Shown here in pieces: positions 18,179-27,798 of a stretch of 64,000 bases of DNA. Position 1 is the stretch's first letter, and the number at the start of each line of letters is the position of its first letter. This DNA comes from Marininema halotolerans (GTDB lineage: Bacteria > Bacillota > Bacilli > Thermoactinomycetales > DSM-45169), in assembly GCF_900116235.1 (NCBI RefSeq), contig NZ_FPAA01000003.1, forward strand, positions 62,001-126,000. Reading direction: 5' to 3'. The translations under genes were made by a program, and so were the position numbers. The notes under the pieces were generated by a model. It was not told the DNA's origin, did no database searches, and saw only the letters and a program-made list of their open reading frames with translations.

Positions 18179-20917
18179 GTGTCAGAAGGATACCGTTACG
18201 TCGACTGGGACGTGGAACGAGTTGCTAGTCACTTTAAAGTGGAACCTGCTGAAGGATTAGATGATGCAGAAGCGAGTCGCCGATTGGAGCAAACAGGTCC
18301 TAACCAGTTGGCCGAGGCGGAACGTATATCCCCGGTTGTACTGTTATTAAACCAGTTTAAAGATTTTATGGTGCTCGTATTGTTGGCGGCCACATTGATT
18401 TCAGGATTACTTGGTGAATATACCGATGCAATTGCGATTATTGCAATTGTCATCCTAAATGCTGTCTTGGGTTTTGTCCAAGAAGTTCGGGCAGAAAAAA
18501 GCCTTAGCGCGCTTCGGGAGTTATCCGCACCAACTGCTAGAGTGATGCGCAACGGTGAATGGGTTCGAATTCAAGCGGCTCATCTCGTCCCCGGGGACAT
18601 TGTGTCGTTGGAAAGCGGCGATCGCATTCCAGCGGATCTACGTTTAATTCAAACATCAAACATGTATATTGAAGAGTCTGCACTCACTGGTGAATCTGTG
18701 CCTACGAACAAAACCCCTGCAACAATCAACAAGGATGATGTTCCTTTAGGGGATCAAAAAAATATGGCTTTTCTTGGCACCATGGTGGTTCGTGGGACCG
18801 GACTGGGTATTGTTGTACACACAGGGATGGAGACAGAGATGGGACGTATAGCCCATTTAATTCAAACAACAGAAACCATGCAAACCCCTTTGCAGCGTCG
18901 CCTCGAGCAATTGGGTAAGGTATTGATTATCGTTGCGTTGCTCTTAACTGCCGTGGTGGTTGTGACGGGGATCATTCATGGCCATGATGCATATAAAATG
19001 TTTTTAGCGGGTGTGAGTTTGGCAGTTGCAGCCATTCCAGAGGGGTTACCTGCGATTGTAACGATTGCTTTGGCCTTGGGCGTTCAACGGATGATTAAAA
19101 GACAGGCCATTGTACGAAAGCTCCCCTCCGTTGAAACGTTGGGCTGTGCATCCATTATTTGCTCAGATAAGACGGGGACACTTACACAAAACAAAATGAC
19201 GGTGACCCATCTTTGGGTGGATCGTCACCGGATCGAATTATCTGGGTCAGGGTATCAACCCGAAGGGAATTTTCTTTCCAACGGTCGAGAAGTTCACTTG
19301 GAAAAGGAGGCATCCCTTAAGCGACTGCTTGAGGTGGCTGTGCTTTGTAACAATGCTCGCTTAATTGGGGAGTCCGCTCGAGAGGGGCTGCTTCGGCGGA
19401 AGCAAGAAAAATGGCGGATTGATGGTGATCCCACGGAAGGCGCATTGCTTGTTGCTGGAGCCAAGGGTGGCTTAGGAGATAATGGGTTCCTACAATCTTG
19501 GCAGCGTATACAAGAGTTTCCCTTTGATTCAGAACGGAAGATGATGTCAGTTTTAATGGAACATCGAAGCGGGAAGCGTGTCCTCTTTACAAAAGGGGGT
19601 CCTGATGTTCTCCTTGAACGGTGTACCCATATCTTGCAAAATGGTCGAACGGTTCCCCTCACGGAATCCCTACGTGCCGAAGTGATTCAAACCAATGAAG
19701 CGTTGGCTAAAATGGCTCTTCGTAATTTGGCCTTTGCTTATCGAGATTGGCAAGGAGCAAGTCCAAATCATGACCGCTCGGCGGAACGTAATCTTGTTTT
19801 TGTGGGTTTAGCTGGCATGATTGATCCACCAAGGGAAGAAGTGAAGGACGCCATTCGCACCTGTCGTCGTGCAGGAATTCGGACAGTGATGATTACAGGG
19901 GATCATCAAACCACCGCCGTCGCCATCGCTCAGCAATTGGGAATCTTGCAGGGGGGAGAGACGATCAACGGTAGCGAGATTCAGCAAATGAGTGATGAGG
20001 AATTTAGTAGAAAGGCAAAAGATATCCATGTATATGCTCGTGTTTCCCCTGAACATAAACTAAGGATTGTAAAGGCGTTACAGGAGGAAGGGCACGTAGT
20101 TGCCATGACAGGGGATGGGGTAAACGACGCGCCTGCAATTAAGGCTGCCGATATCGGCATTGCAATGGGTGTGACGGGAACGGATGTTTCAAAGGAAGCC
20201 TCCTCACTTGTTCTCGCCGATGATAATTTTGCAACCATCGTTGCGGCAATTGAGGAGGGGCGGAACATCTATGATAATATTCGCAAATTTATCAGTTATC
20301 TGCTCGCATCCAATGTCGGTGAGATTTTAGTGATGTTTTTAGCGATGTTAGCAGGTCTTCCTCTTCCTTTAGTGCCGATCCAAATCCTATGGGTAAACTT
20401 GGTGACCGATGGATTACCAGCCATGGCACTGGGAGTCGATCCTGCAGAAGAAGATACGATGGATCGCGACCCTCGAAACAGTCGTGAAAATATTTTTGCT
20501 GCAGGGGTAGGGTGGAAGATCCTTACTCGAGGGTTATTGATTGGACTCTGTACGTTAGGGGCTTTTTGGGTCGCCTATAGCGAGTCACCTGATGATCTTG
20601 TTCGTGCTCAAACCATTGCCTTTTCCACCTTGGTGATGGCACAACTTATCTATGTGTTTGATTGCCGTAGCTCTCGAACCGTTTTTCATCGCAATCCGTT
20701 GAGCAATCCCTTATTGGTTTTAGCCGTTGTTTCCTCGGCTGTCTTGATGATCGGGGTCATGTATTATCCTCCGTTACAGCCGGTCTTTCATACAACAGCG
20801 CTAGCGATTCGTGAATGGGCGCTTGTGATCGTGGCAGCTGCTTTGCCAACCATGGCGGCGGGTGCACTCGATATGGTCCTTCCACTACGGCGAATGGTGA
20901 CACGTACAGAGAGGTAA
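18179..20917 (+). CDS. Calcium-translocating P-type ATPase
   Basis: A P2A-type ion pump of about 912 residues, the B. subtilis YloB counterpart. Seen are an N-terminal cation-ATPase domain, TGESVP (actuator), the PEGLPA helix 4 ion site, the phosphorylated Asp in CSDKTGTLT (about residue 330), KGGPDVL for nucleotide binding, GDGVNDAPAIKAADIGIAMG, and about ten membrane helices with a C-terminal four-helix cation domain. It probably exports calcium from the cytosol. GTG 18179 is preferred because GGGGGAGGGAG is just upstream; an earlier in-frame TTG at 18155 lacks a site. A terminator follows. Confidence 0.92.
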   Translation: MSEGYRYVDWDVERVASHFKVEPAEGLDDAEASRRLEQTGPNQLAEAERISPVVLLLNQFKDFMVLVLLAATLISGLLGEYTDAIAIIAIVILNAVLGFVQEVRAEKSLSALRELSAPTARVMRNGEWVRIQAAHLVPGDIVSLESGDRIPADLRLIQTSNMYIEESALTGESVPTNKTPATINKDDVPLGDQKNMAFLGTMVVRGTGLGIVVHTGMETEMGRIAHLIQTTETMQTPLQRRLEQLGKVLIIVALLLTAVVVVTGIIHGHDAYKMFLAGVSLAVAAIPEGLPAIVTIALALGVQRMIKRQAIVRKLPSVETLGCASIICSDKTGTLTQNKMTVTHLWVDRHRIELSGSGYQPEGNFLSNGREVHLEKEASLKRLLEVAVLCNNARLIGESAREGLLRRKQEKWRIDGDPTEGALLVAGAKGGLGDNGFLQSWQRIQEFPFDSERKMMSVLMEHRSGKRVLFTKGGPDVLLERCTHILQNGRTVPLTESLRAEVIQTNEALAKMALRNLAFAYRDWQGASPNHDRSAERNLVFVGLAGMIDPPREEVKDAIRTCRRAGIRTVMITGDHQTTAVAIAQQLGILQGGETINGSEIQQMSDEEFSRKAKDIHVYARVSPEHKLRIVKALQEEGHVVAMTGDGVNDAPAIKAADIGIAMGVTGTDVSKEASSLVLADDNFATIVAAIEEGRNIYDNIRKFISYLLASNVGEILVMFLAMLAGLPLPLVPIQILWVNLVTDGLPAMALGVDPAEEDTMDRDPRNSRENIFAAGVGWKILTRGLLIGLCTLGAFWVAYSESPDDLVRAQTIAFSTLVMAQLIYVFDCRSSRTVFHRNPLSNPLLVLAVVSSAVLMIGVMYYPPLQPVFHTTALAIREWALVIVAAALPTMAAGALDMVLPLRRMVTRTER

Positions 20918-20933
20918 CGGCATTTGATGGCGA

Positions 20934-20969
20934 AAAAACGAACTGACATCCATCAGTTCGTTTTTTCTT
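20934..20969. terminator. Terminator after the calcium ATPase gene
   Basis: A perfect stem AAAAAACGAACTGA / TCAGTTCGTTTTTT with a six-base loop starts 16 bases after the stop. The symmetric A and T runs make it a strong, bidirectional terminator. Confidence 0.85.
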
Positions 20970-21076
20970 TGCGTATGTTAGCAGAGTAGAGGGTGTTGCA
21001 TGGGATGAGAACCTAATGTATTCTCAGTAGAAACGTTAGGGGTTTTCCCCCATTAGAAAGGGAGGAAGGGGTCGCG

Positions 21077-21943
21077 ATGGCAGGCCCCCCAATGATGATG
21101 AAATTTACTAAAATGCACGGACTAGGCAATGATTTTATCGTTGTTGCGAAGGAACAAGCTCTTCCTGATCAAGTATCGATCCTTGCCAATCGCATATGTG
21201 ATCGGAATTTTGGCATCGGCGCCGATGGACTTGTTTATTTATTACCATCGGATCAGGCAGATTTTTCGATGCGAATTTTTAATGCAGATGGAAGTGAGCC
21301 TGAACAGTGTGGGAATGCAGTACGATGCGTTGCACGGTATTACTTTGAACGCATCTCATCTGAAAAGCGAGAACTGACAGTGGAGACGAAAGCGGGTATC
21401 CAACGGGTGTGGATTGAAGGAGATACGGAAGACCGCCAAGTACGCGTCAATATGGGTCCGCCAATTTTAGCAGGTTTAGCAATTCCCACTCGCATCGATG
21501 CGGAAAGGGTGGTGGATCATTCGGTATGGGTAGGGACCGAAGGTGAAGAACAACAACATTTTAGCTTTACAGGTGTCTCCATGGGGAATCCTCATGCTGT
21601 CATCGAAGTAAAAAATGTAGAGCAGTTTCCCGTAGCGAAGTGGGGCCCACTACTTGAAAATCATCCCATCTTCCCTCGAAAAGCCAATATCGAGTTTATT
21701 TCGATTCGTTCAGAGGATGAATTGGAGATGCGTGTGTGGGAGAGAGGTGTAGGGGAGACCCTTGCCTGTGGGACGGGCGCATGTGCCAGTCTGGTCGCTA
21801 GCTATATTCGTGGGCGGACCGATCGGCGAGTAAAGGTCCATTTGCGCGGAGGTGAGTTAATTATCGACTGGAAAGAAACGGATGGGTGTGTTCATATGAC
21901 TGGAGCAGCCACCTTTGTTTTTGATGGGGTTTGGTTGGGTTAA
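21077..21943 (+). CDS. dapF: Diaminopimelate epimerase
   Basis: Interconverts LL- and meso-diaminopimelate, the last step before lysine and peptidoglycan cross-link precursor. The 288 residues include the two catalytic cysteines, Cys78 in PEQCGNAVRC and Cys231 in LACGTGACAS. The ATG follows GGGAGGAAGGGG; three Met codons at residues 6-8 leave a small start uncertainty. It is not clustered with other lysine genes here. The 100-base leader carries mutually exclusive hairpins but no recognisable lysine riboswitch. Confidence 0.95.
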   Translation: MAGPPMMMKFTKMHGLGNDFIVVAKEQALPDQVSILANRICDRNFGIGADGLVYLLPSDQADFSMRIFNADGSEPEQCGNAVRCVARYYFERISSEKRELTVETKAGIQRVWIEGDTEDRQVRVNMGPPILAGLAIPTRIDAERVVDHSVWVGTEGEEQQHFSFTGVSMGNPHAVIEVKNVEQFPVAKWGPLLENHPIFPRKANIEFISIRSEDELEMRVWERGVGETLACGTGACASLVASYIRGRTDRRVKVHLRGGELIIDWKETDGCVHMTGAATFVFDGVWLG

Positions 21944-22017
21944 CCAGAGGATGAAAGGTTGTCAAGGAAAGCTCACTCGGTGTATGATGGTCGGAAAAAC
22001 AATCGGGGGTATGTTCT

Positions 22018-23310
22018 GTGAGCGGAGCAATAAAGGTTGACAACGGAAAGCGAGGGCCAGGTTACTCTCCCGTTGCCGTAGAGGATGTCATGAAGGCCAA
22101 CCATGTGCTAAAGGATGTTGTCACACATACCCCTCTACAGAAGGAAACATGGCTTTCTGAGCGTTATGGGTGTGAACTCTATGTAAAGCGAGAAGATTTA
22201 CAAGTAGTTCGTTCCTTTAAGATTCGCGGTGCTTATCACGTTATTCACCAACTCGCACCTGAGAAATTAGAGCAGGGAGTCGTTTGTGCCAGTGCAGGAA
22301 ATCATGCACAGGGGGTCGCCTATACCTGCCGGAAGCTGGGGATTCATGGGCGTATTTATATGCCAAATCCCACTCCAAATCAAAAAATAAAACAAGTTAA
22401 GCGATTTGGTGGCGCTGCGGTGGAGGTCGTTTTGGTAGGGGATACCTTTGATGATGCGCTTACGGAAGCACTCGCCTATAGTGAAGCCAAGGGGATGGAA
22501 TTTATTCACCCCTTTGAAAATCCAGCAACGATCGCTGGACAAGGGACCGTTGGATTGGAAATATTAAATGATGTCCCTGACCCTTTGGATTATCTACTCG
22601 TCGGGATAGGAGGAGGGGGGCTGGCAGCAGGGGTTGCTTCTTATGTAAAAGCCCTAAGCCCCTCAACCACAATTATTGGTGTCGAACCAGCAGGAGCGCC
22701 TTCGATGTCTCGCTCCGTAGAAGCCGGAAAGGTGATCTCCCTTGATTCCATGGATAAATTTGTGGATGGTGCAAGTGTGCAACGAGTTGGTGAGCTGAAT
22801 TTTCAAATTTGTCGGGATATGGTTGATGAATTTCTTCTTGTTCCCGAAGGGAAGGTTTGTACAACCATTTTGGAACTCTATAATGAAAATGCGATTGTGG
22901 CAGAGCCCGCAGGGGTTTTGCCAATCGCAGCCCTTGATCAATTGGCGGAACGGATCCGTGGAAAAAATGTGGCCTGTATCTTATCAGGTGGAAACAATGA
23001 CATTGAGCGGATGCCTGAGATTAAGGAGCGATCTTTAATATATGAAGGACTAAAACATTATTTTACGATTCAATTCCCACAACGCTCAGGAGCCCTGCGT
23101 GAATTTATAACGGATGTACTAGGCCCCGACGATGATATTGCCCGTTTTGAATACACCAAACAAAACAGCAAAGAACATGGACCCGTCTTATTAGGCATTG
23201 AACTCCAACGAAAAGAAGATTACCTGCCCCTTCTTTCACGCATGAAACAGAAAGGGTACCCCTTTATGGAGATTAATAAAGATCCGACGCTGTTTCAATT
23301 ACTCATTTGA
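22018..23310 (+). CDS. ilvA: Threonine ammonia-lyase (threonine dehydratase)
   Basis: PLP enzyme that deaminates threonine to 2-oxobutanoate for isoleucine synthesis. The 430-residue protein has the PLP lysine in VVRSFKIRGAYH (Lys68), the glycine-rich VGIGGGGLAAG phosphate cup and a single C-terminal ACT-like regulatory domain (about residues 340-425), as in the short B. subtilis-type IlvA. The start is GTG 22018 with GGGGGT upstream, a weak site. It follows dapF by 74 bases and ends in a terminator shared with the convergent nos gene. Confidence 0.93.
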   Translation: MSGAIKVDNGKRGPGYSPVAVEDVMKANHVLKDVVTHTPLQKETWLSERYGCELYVKREDLQVVRSFKIRGAYHVIHQLAPEKLEQGVVCASAGNHAQGVAYTCRKLGIHGRIYMPNPTPNQKIKQVKRFGGAAVEVVLVGDTFDDALTEALAYSEAKGMEFIHPFENPATIAGQGTVGLEILNDVPDPLDYLLVGIGGGGLAAGVASYVKALSPSTTIIGVEPAGAPSMSRSVEAGKVISLDSMDKFVDGASVQRVGELNFQICRDMVDEFLLVPEGKVCTTILELYNENAIVAEPAGVLPIAALDQLAERIRGKNVACILSGGNNDIERMPEIKERSLIYEGLKHYFTIQFPQRSGALREFITDVLGPDDDIARFEYTKQNSKEHGPVLLGIELQRKEDYLPLLSRMKQKGYPFMEINKDPTLFQLLI

Positions 23311-23346
23311 CAAAAGACCCCAGGTGATCACCTGGGGTCTTTTGTT
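23311..23346. terminator. Bidirectional terminator between ilvA and nos
   Basis: A perfect CAAAAGACCCCAGGTG / CACCTGGGGTCTTTTG palindrome directly follows the ilvA stop. It serves both convergent genes. Confidence 0.85.
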
Positions 23347-23351
23347 TTCCT

Positions 23352-24440
23352 TTATGAATAAGGAGGTCGCTGATAAAAATAGTTGGGTGTTTGCTCGTCG
23401 TTGGGATAAGCGGTATGCCAAATGGCAGTCGTTGCAGGAGAGAGAGGTGGGATCAACCAGCTCCAATCCCCTGTCACGCTTCGCTTGCTCTTCTGTTCCT
23501 TCTTTTCAAAGTGAGCGAACTGTTGGGCGGCTGTATGATGATCGACGATACTTACGCCAGCTTCTTTAAATGAGTGAAGAACAGCGATGTTGAGTTCAAC
23601 GAGGGCCCGGTCTTTCCATAAAGTCGAGTTGATTTGGGTGGGGAGTCCAATGCACGAGGCAACCTGAGGGAGTAAATTATACCGCTCGGTATCTGCTAAG
23701 TTGCGTGCTCCAATTTCCGTCCCCATGTACCAACCATTAAAGGGGGCGGCCGGATAAGTAATTCCACCAATGACCAGTTTCATATCTGAGATAATCGGCA
23801 CAGCATACCATTGGATCCGTAGATCAGTAATGGCGGGGTATTCTGGATGATGGATCGGAACTTCCAGAGCGAGTCCACGAGGGACATCAAACCACTTGGG
23901 TGGTTGATTCTTGATTTGGATGACTAGAGGGAGCAGGTCATAAGGGGTGCCTGCTCCCTGCCATCCCAACTCCTCACAAACCTGGGTAAAGGCAACCGAT
24001 GCTGGGTCGCCTATGACCCCTTTCTCCTTTTCGTAACCTGCATAACGAAGTAACTGATGATTCCAGATTCGCACTTGCGTACAATCATTTTCAATCGGAT
24101 GAAAAATAGTAATGGTAGGCTGAATTCTCCCTTCATTTGTGGCAAAGGCAAGATGGTCGCAAAGGGCCTTATAAACCTCCTCTTCCGTATGGTGATCCCT
24201 AGCATCAAATACATGGAGTGAATCCCAAAAAAGACGCCCGATGCATCGGTTGCTGTTGCGCCAGGCCATTTTTGCACCCTGGGATAATTCCTCGAAGGTA
24301 TGTTGGTAGCCTCCGGTGGATTGAATTTCTCCTTTAATCTGTGCGATCCGATGGGCAGCTTCCGCTGGTGATTTACCGAGCTCCTGATAACATTCAAGTA
24401 TAAAGGTTTGTGCATCGCCTAAAAGTTCGTTTTCATTCAC
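23352..24440 (-). CDS. nos: Bacterial nitric oxide synthase, oxygenase domain
   Basis: Makes nitric oxide and citrulline from arginine using heme and a tetrahydro-pterin, with electrons from separate cellular reductases. The 362 residues correspond to the oxygenase domain only; no reductase domain is present, as usual for bacterial NOS. The heme-ligand cysteine is Cys66 in [10 protein letters not shown], and [20 protein letters not shown] and the RYNLLP region are family signatures around the arginine and heme pocket. The start is GTG 24440 with AAGGAGAA at good spacing. It is divergent from the iron-uptake genes feoAB. Confidence 0.95.
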   Translation of the reverse strand: MNENELLGDAQTFILECYQELGKSPAEAAHRIAQIKGEIQSTGGYQHTFEELSQGAKMAWRNSNRCIGRLFWDSLHVFDARDHHTEEEVYKALCDHLAFATNEGRIQPTITIFHPIENDCTQVRIWNHQLLRYAGYEKEKGVIGDPASVAFTQVCEELGWQGAGTPYDLLPLVIQIKNQPPKWFDVPRGLALEVPIHHPEYPAITDLRIQWYAVPIISDMKLVIGGITYPAAPFNGWYMGTEIGARNLADTERYNLLPQVASCIGLPTQINSTLWKDRALVELNIAVLHSFKEAGVSIVDHHTAAQQFAHFEKKEQKSKRSVTGDWSWLIPPLSPATTAIWHTAYPNDEQTPNYFYQRPPYS

Positions 24441-24655
24441 GTGACGTTCTCCTTAGATAAGGAATCATGCTTGTTATTTTACCTTATTTGCGTGGAGAAT
24501 ACCGCTACCTCTGATCCGAGTAGATGGAGGTTATGTAAACGATTGCTACTAGATGGTTTCGTTATTGAAAGAGACGCTTTGTCAAATCAAAGAGAGTGAA
24601 GGTAAGGGACTCAGTTGAGGTGGGGTTAGGTGATCAATTTCTCATGAAAAAACCA

Positions 24656-24684
24656 TAGACGAATGGTGAAGGATAAGGTATGAT
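24656..24684 (+). promoter_or_regulatory. Candidate sigma-A promoter of feoAB
   Basis: TAGACG (24656-24661), a 17-base spacer and TATGAT (24679-24684) give a fair sigma-A match. It lies immediately upstream of the Fur box, so bound Fur would block it. Confidence 0.5.
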
Positions 24685-24691
24685 CTATGTA

Positions 24692-24710
24692 TGATAATGA
24701 TTCTCATTGT
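24692..24710 (+). promoter_or_regulatory. Fur box upstream of feoA
   Basis: TGATAATGATTCTCATTGT closely follows the Fur consensus (TGATAATnATTATCA type), here with an imperfect dyad. Its position just downstream of the -10 element and 19 bases before the feoA start fits iron-dependent repression of the ferrous uptake operon. Confidence 0.8.
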
Positions 24711-24728
24711 AGATTGAGGTGAGCCCCT

Positions 24729-24956
24729 TTGTTATTGAGCGAATGTAGAGTAGGGACAAAAGGCCGTGTAACGGATATGCAAATGAAAGCATCGTATCGC
24801 AATCGGGTGCTGGATCTTGGTTTAACACCGGGGACAGAGATTGAGGTTGTACGTAAAGCCTTATTGGGCGATCCGATTGTCATTCGTTTTAGAGGATATC
24901 AAATGGGTTTCCGTCGTAGTGATGTAAAGGGAATCCAAATTGAAACGGGTAATTGA
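24729..24956 (+). CDS. feoA: Ferrous iron transport protein A
   Basis: A 75-residue SH3-like cytosolic protein that supports FeoB-dependent Fe(II) uptake. The pattern ending MGFRRSDVKGIQIE is typical. The start is TTG 24729 with GAGGTGAG seven bases upstream; no earlier start fits. It is the first gene of an operon with feoB (30 bases apart) and the small Cys-rich gene, under the Fur box. Confidence 0.9.
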   Translation: MLLSECRVGTKGRVTDMQMKASYRNRVLDLGLTPGTEIEVVRKALLGDPIVIRFRGYQMGFRRSDVKGIQIETGN

Positions 24957-24986
24957 TTCATAGCTAAGGGTGAGGGATAAACAGTC

Positions 24987-26975
24987 ATGACACAAACCAT
25001 TGCTTTAGTAGGGAATCCGAATGCGGGCAAGACCTCCTTGTTCAATATTTTAACAGGCACCAGACAATACGTGGGTAACTGGGCAGGGGTTACGGTAGAA
25101 CGAAAAGAAGGTTGGGTTAAGGGCGATAAAAAATGGAAAATGGTCGATTTGCCAGGAATTTATAGCCTGTCCGCCCAGACCCTTGAAGAAAAGATCGCGC
25201 TATCATTTATCCTTGGTGATGAACCAGATGTCCTATTAAATATTATTGATGCTTCTAATTTAGAGCGGAACTTATACTTTACCGTTCAGTTGCTCGAAAC
25301 AGGACTTCCTGCCATCGTTTCACTCAATATGATTGATGTAGCAGAAGGTCGCGGGTTAACAATTGACAAGGATTACTTAGAAAAGGCACTTGGGGTTCCA
25401 GTTGTGCCCATGGTGGCTCGCAAAGGAAAAGGAAAATCAACGCTACTAAAGCGCTTTGATAATGGTGCACGTCGTGCCTCCTTAAAAATATCTTACCCAG
25501 ATAATATTGAACAAGGGTTGGCCTCCTTATTACCCTTGCTCAACGAAGCGGGCTGGACCTCAACCATCGATACACGTTGGCTTGCCCTGATGTGGCTGGA
25601 AGGTAATGAAAGTGTTTCCACGATGGTAAATGAGAAAACGGAACGGACAATTCTAGAAAAAATGAATGAGATTCGCAAGGCGATTCCATCTGCCGATAAT
25701 CAGATTCGGCAAGCGCGATATGAATGGGTGGAAAGGATTCTTAGCGAATCGGTCAGTAAAGAGCGTGAGGAAAGTAAAACCTGGAGTGATCGCGTCGATA
25801 GTGTGCTTTTGCACCCTCTATTGGGATTACCGTTATTCTTTATGTTCATGTATTTAATCTTCCAGATCACCTTTAGTTGGGTGGGGATGGCGGGTTCAGA
25901 CTTATTAGACGGTTGGTTGTCTGGCCCGATTTCTGAAGGGATACAAAAAGCGTTAGTCGTCATGGACAGTCCTGCTTGGTTTACGCGGCTAATGATTGAA
26001 GGCGTTGTAGCAGGGATGGGTGCTGTACTCGTTTTTGTTCCTCAGATTGCGATCTTATTCCTCTGTTTATCCTTCTTAGAGGATTCGGGATATATGTCCC
26101 GCGCTGCAGTTTTGATGGATCGATTCCTGCGGGGAATTGGATTGAACGGTAAGGCATTTATTCCTTTGGTGCTCGGTTTTGGCTGCAATGTTCCAGCGAT
26201 TATGGCAACACGGACGCTTGAGGATGAAAAGAGTCGTTTATTAACTGCTCTTATCTCTCCCTTTATGTCTTGCTCTGCGAGATTGTCGGTTTATGCTCTC
26301 TTTGTTTCCGCCTTTTTCTCAGCATGGCAAGCGGAAATCGTCTTTTTACTCTATGTTTTTGGTATCCTAATGGCAATTCTTACTGCATTTATTCTAAATC
26401 GTTTTATTGATACAGAGGATGAGCTTTTTGTGATGGAATTACCCCCATACCGCACCCCCATGGTTGTGAGTTTGTTATTACATACCTGGGATAAATCAAA
26501 GGGGTTTGTAAAAAAAGCAGGGACGATCATTTTCGGGATGTCCGTACTCCTATGGTTCCTTGGACAGTATTCATGGCAGGGTGCTGTGCCGATGGAGGAT
26601 AGTTTCCTCGCATCCATTGGCGGGTGGGTCGCCCCGGTCTTTGCGCCCATGGGTTTTGATACATGGCAATCGGGGGTTGCTCTTATTACAGGCTTCCTTG
26701 CGAAGGAAGTGGTTGTAGCAACGATGGGTGTGGCTTATGGAGCGGGTACCTCTGTTGGTACATTGGCTTCACTCCTACCTAACACCTTTACCCCTGCTGC
26801 TGCGATTTCATTCCTATTCTTTGTTCTCCTTTATACACCATGTGTGTCGACTGTCATGGTATTAAAAAAAGAGACAGGATCATGGAAATGGATGACTTTC
26901 TCAATCGTATATAGTTTTGTATTGGCTTGGATTGTTGCTTGGATTGTGTATGTGATTGCGAGTTGGGTGCTCTAA
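24987..26975 (+). CDS. feoB: Ferrous iron transporter FeoB
   Basis: Membrane transporter for Fe(II) with an N-terminal G domain. In the 662 residues are the G1 loop GNPNAGKTS (9-17), G3 DLPG (54-57), G4 LNMIDV, a helical linker, and a C-terminal membrane region with two Gate motifs and conserved GFGCNVPAIMATRTL. The ATG has GGGTGAGGG upstream. It is co-transcribed with feoA and the downstream small Cys-rich gene. Confidence 0.97.
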   Translation: MTQTIALVGNPNAGKTSLFNILTGTRQYVGNWAGVTVERKEGWVKGDKKWKMVDLPGIYSLSAQTLEEKIALSFILGDEPDVLLNIIDASNLERNLYFTVQLLETGLPAIVSLNMIDVAEGRGLTIDKDYLEKALGVPVVPMVARKGKGKSTLLKRFDNGARRASLKISYPDNIEQGLASLLPLLNEAGWTSTIDTRWLALMWLEGNESVSTMVNEKTERTILEKMNEIRKAIPSADNQIRQARYEWVERILSESVSKEREESKTWSDRVDSVLLHPLLGLPLFFMFMYLIFQITFSWVGMAGSDLLDGWLSGPISEGIQKALVVMDSPAWFTRLMIEGVVAGMGAVLVFVPQIAILFLCLSFLEDSGYMSRAAVLMDRFLRGIGLNGKAFIPLVLGFGCNVPAIMATRTLEDEKSRLLTALISPFMSCSARLSVYALFVSAFFSAWQAEIVFLLYVFGILMAILTAFILNRFIDTEDELFVMELPPYRTPMVVSLLLHTWDKSKGFVKKAGTIIFGMSVLLWFLGQYSWQGAVPMEDSFLASIGGWVAPVFAPMGFDTWQSGVALITGFLAKEVVVATMGVAYGAGTSVGTLASLLPNTFTPAAAISFLFFVLLYTPCVSTVMVLKKETGSWKWMTFSIVYSFVLAWIVAWIVYVIASWVL

Positions 26976-27001
26976 TACTGGAGAGAAAGGAGAAACCATC
27001 A

Positions 27002-27199
27002 ATGATCTATCTTGTAATCGCAGGTGTTTTAGGATTGGCAGCTTGGCAGTTGATCGGTTTCCTCCGACGGCTAAAAAGCTCCGATAGTGGTTGTGCTGCT
27101 GGTGGGTGTAACAGTTGTCCCTCCGATGGAGGTTGTTCCATACAGGATTGGAATTTTATCAAAGAAGAATCCTTACGAAAATCAGAGACAACTTCATAA
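27002..27199 (+). CDS. FeoB-associated Cys-rich membrane protein
   Basis: A 65-residue protein with one N-terminal membrane helix (about residues 2-20) and a cytosolic stretch of four cysteines in CAAGGCNSCPSDGGC. The family accompanies feoB in many Firmicutes and may bind iron or tune FeoB; the function is not settled. ATG 27002 is preferred since AAAGGAG lies about 10 bases upstream; a longer in-frame reading back to 26927 would overlap feoB. A terminator follows at once. Confidence 0.88.
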   Translation: MIYLVIAGVLGLAAWQLIGFLRRLKSSDSGCAAGGCNSCPSDGGCSIQDWNFIKEESLRKSETTS

Positions 27200-27243
27200 T
27201 TGGACAAAAAAAGGTAGCCATATGGCTACCTTTTTTTGTCCAA
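27200..27243. terminator. Bidirectional terminator between the feo operon and luxS
   Basis: A long perfect inverted repeat (ATTGGACAAAAAAAGGTAGCC and its complement, with a short centre) lies exactly between the two convergent stops. It contains T-runs on both strands. Confidence 0.9.
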
Positions 27244-27771
27244 TTATTTTACAAAGCCTGTCCAAGCGGGGACGTGCTCCAATTCTTCTGGTGATAATTC
27301 TTCGCGGAATACTTTAATTAACTGTGCATGAGGGACTGAGAGAAAGCGACGTGCCCACAATTGAGCGCCCTCTAAGTCATGATCACGATAATTTCCGCAA
27401 TGGATGGGGGAGCATCCTGGGACTTCTGTGGCTTCCAGTACGTCCTGAAGAGCGAGCAGAATACTCCGAGCCGCTTCCTCCGTCGTTACATGTCCCTTCA
27501 TAATCAAGTAAAAGCCGGTACGACATCCCATTGGGGAAAGGTCGATGACTTGGTCCGTATGATTACGGATATTTTCGGCAAGGAGATGCTCCAGGGAATG
27601 AAGCGCATCCGTTGGAATAAATTTTTCATTGGGCTGAGTAAAACGAACATCAAATTTGACAATCCGTTCTTGCCCTAATTCTTTCACATCAGCGGTTCGA
27701 ATATAGGGAGCAGCAACGAGGGTGTGGTCCAAATTAAAGGATTCTACATTAAAACGTTCCTTGGATTCCAT
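27244..27771 (-). CDS. luxS: S-ribosylhomocysteine lyase
   Basis: Cleaves S-ribosylhomocysteine to homocysteine and the AI-2 precursor DPD. The 175-residue protein has the metal-binding HSLEH motif (His58, His62), catalytic Cys83 in MGCRTGFY and the third metal ligand Cys125 in HCGNYRDHDLEGA. It is slightly longer than the roughly 157-residue B. subtilis enzyme. GAAAGGGG precedes the ATG. It follows mtnN on the same strand, 27 bases apart, so the two sequential steps of S-adenosylhomocysteine breakdown are in one operon. Confidence 0.95.
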   Translation of the reverse strand: MESKERFNVESFNLDHTLVAAPYIRTADVKELGQERIVKFDVRFTQPNEKFIPTDALHSLEHLLAENIRNHTDQVIDLSPMGCRTGFYLIMKGHVTTEEAARSILLALQDVLEATEVPGCSPIHCGNYRDHDLEGAQLWARRFLSVPHAQLIKVFREELSPEELEHVPAWTGFVK

Positions 27772-27798
27772 TAGGTTTGACCCCTTTCATTAAACAAA

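Noticed and set aside
20970-21076. Lysine riboswitch before dapF
   Set aside because: The leader is only about 100 bases and lacks the L-box core; only simple alternative hairpins are present.
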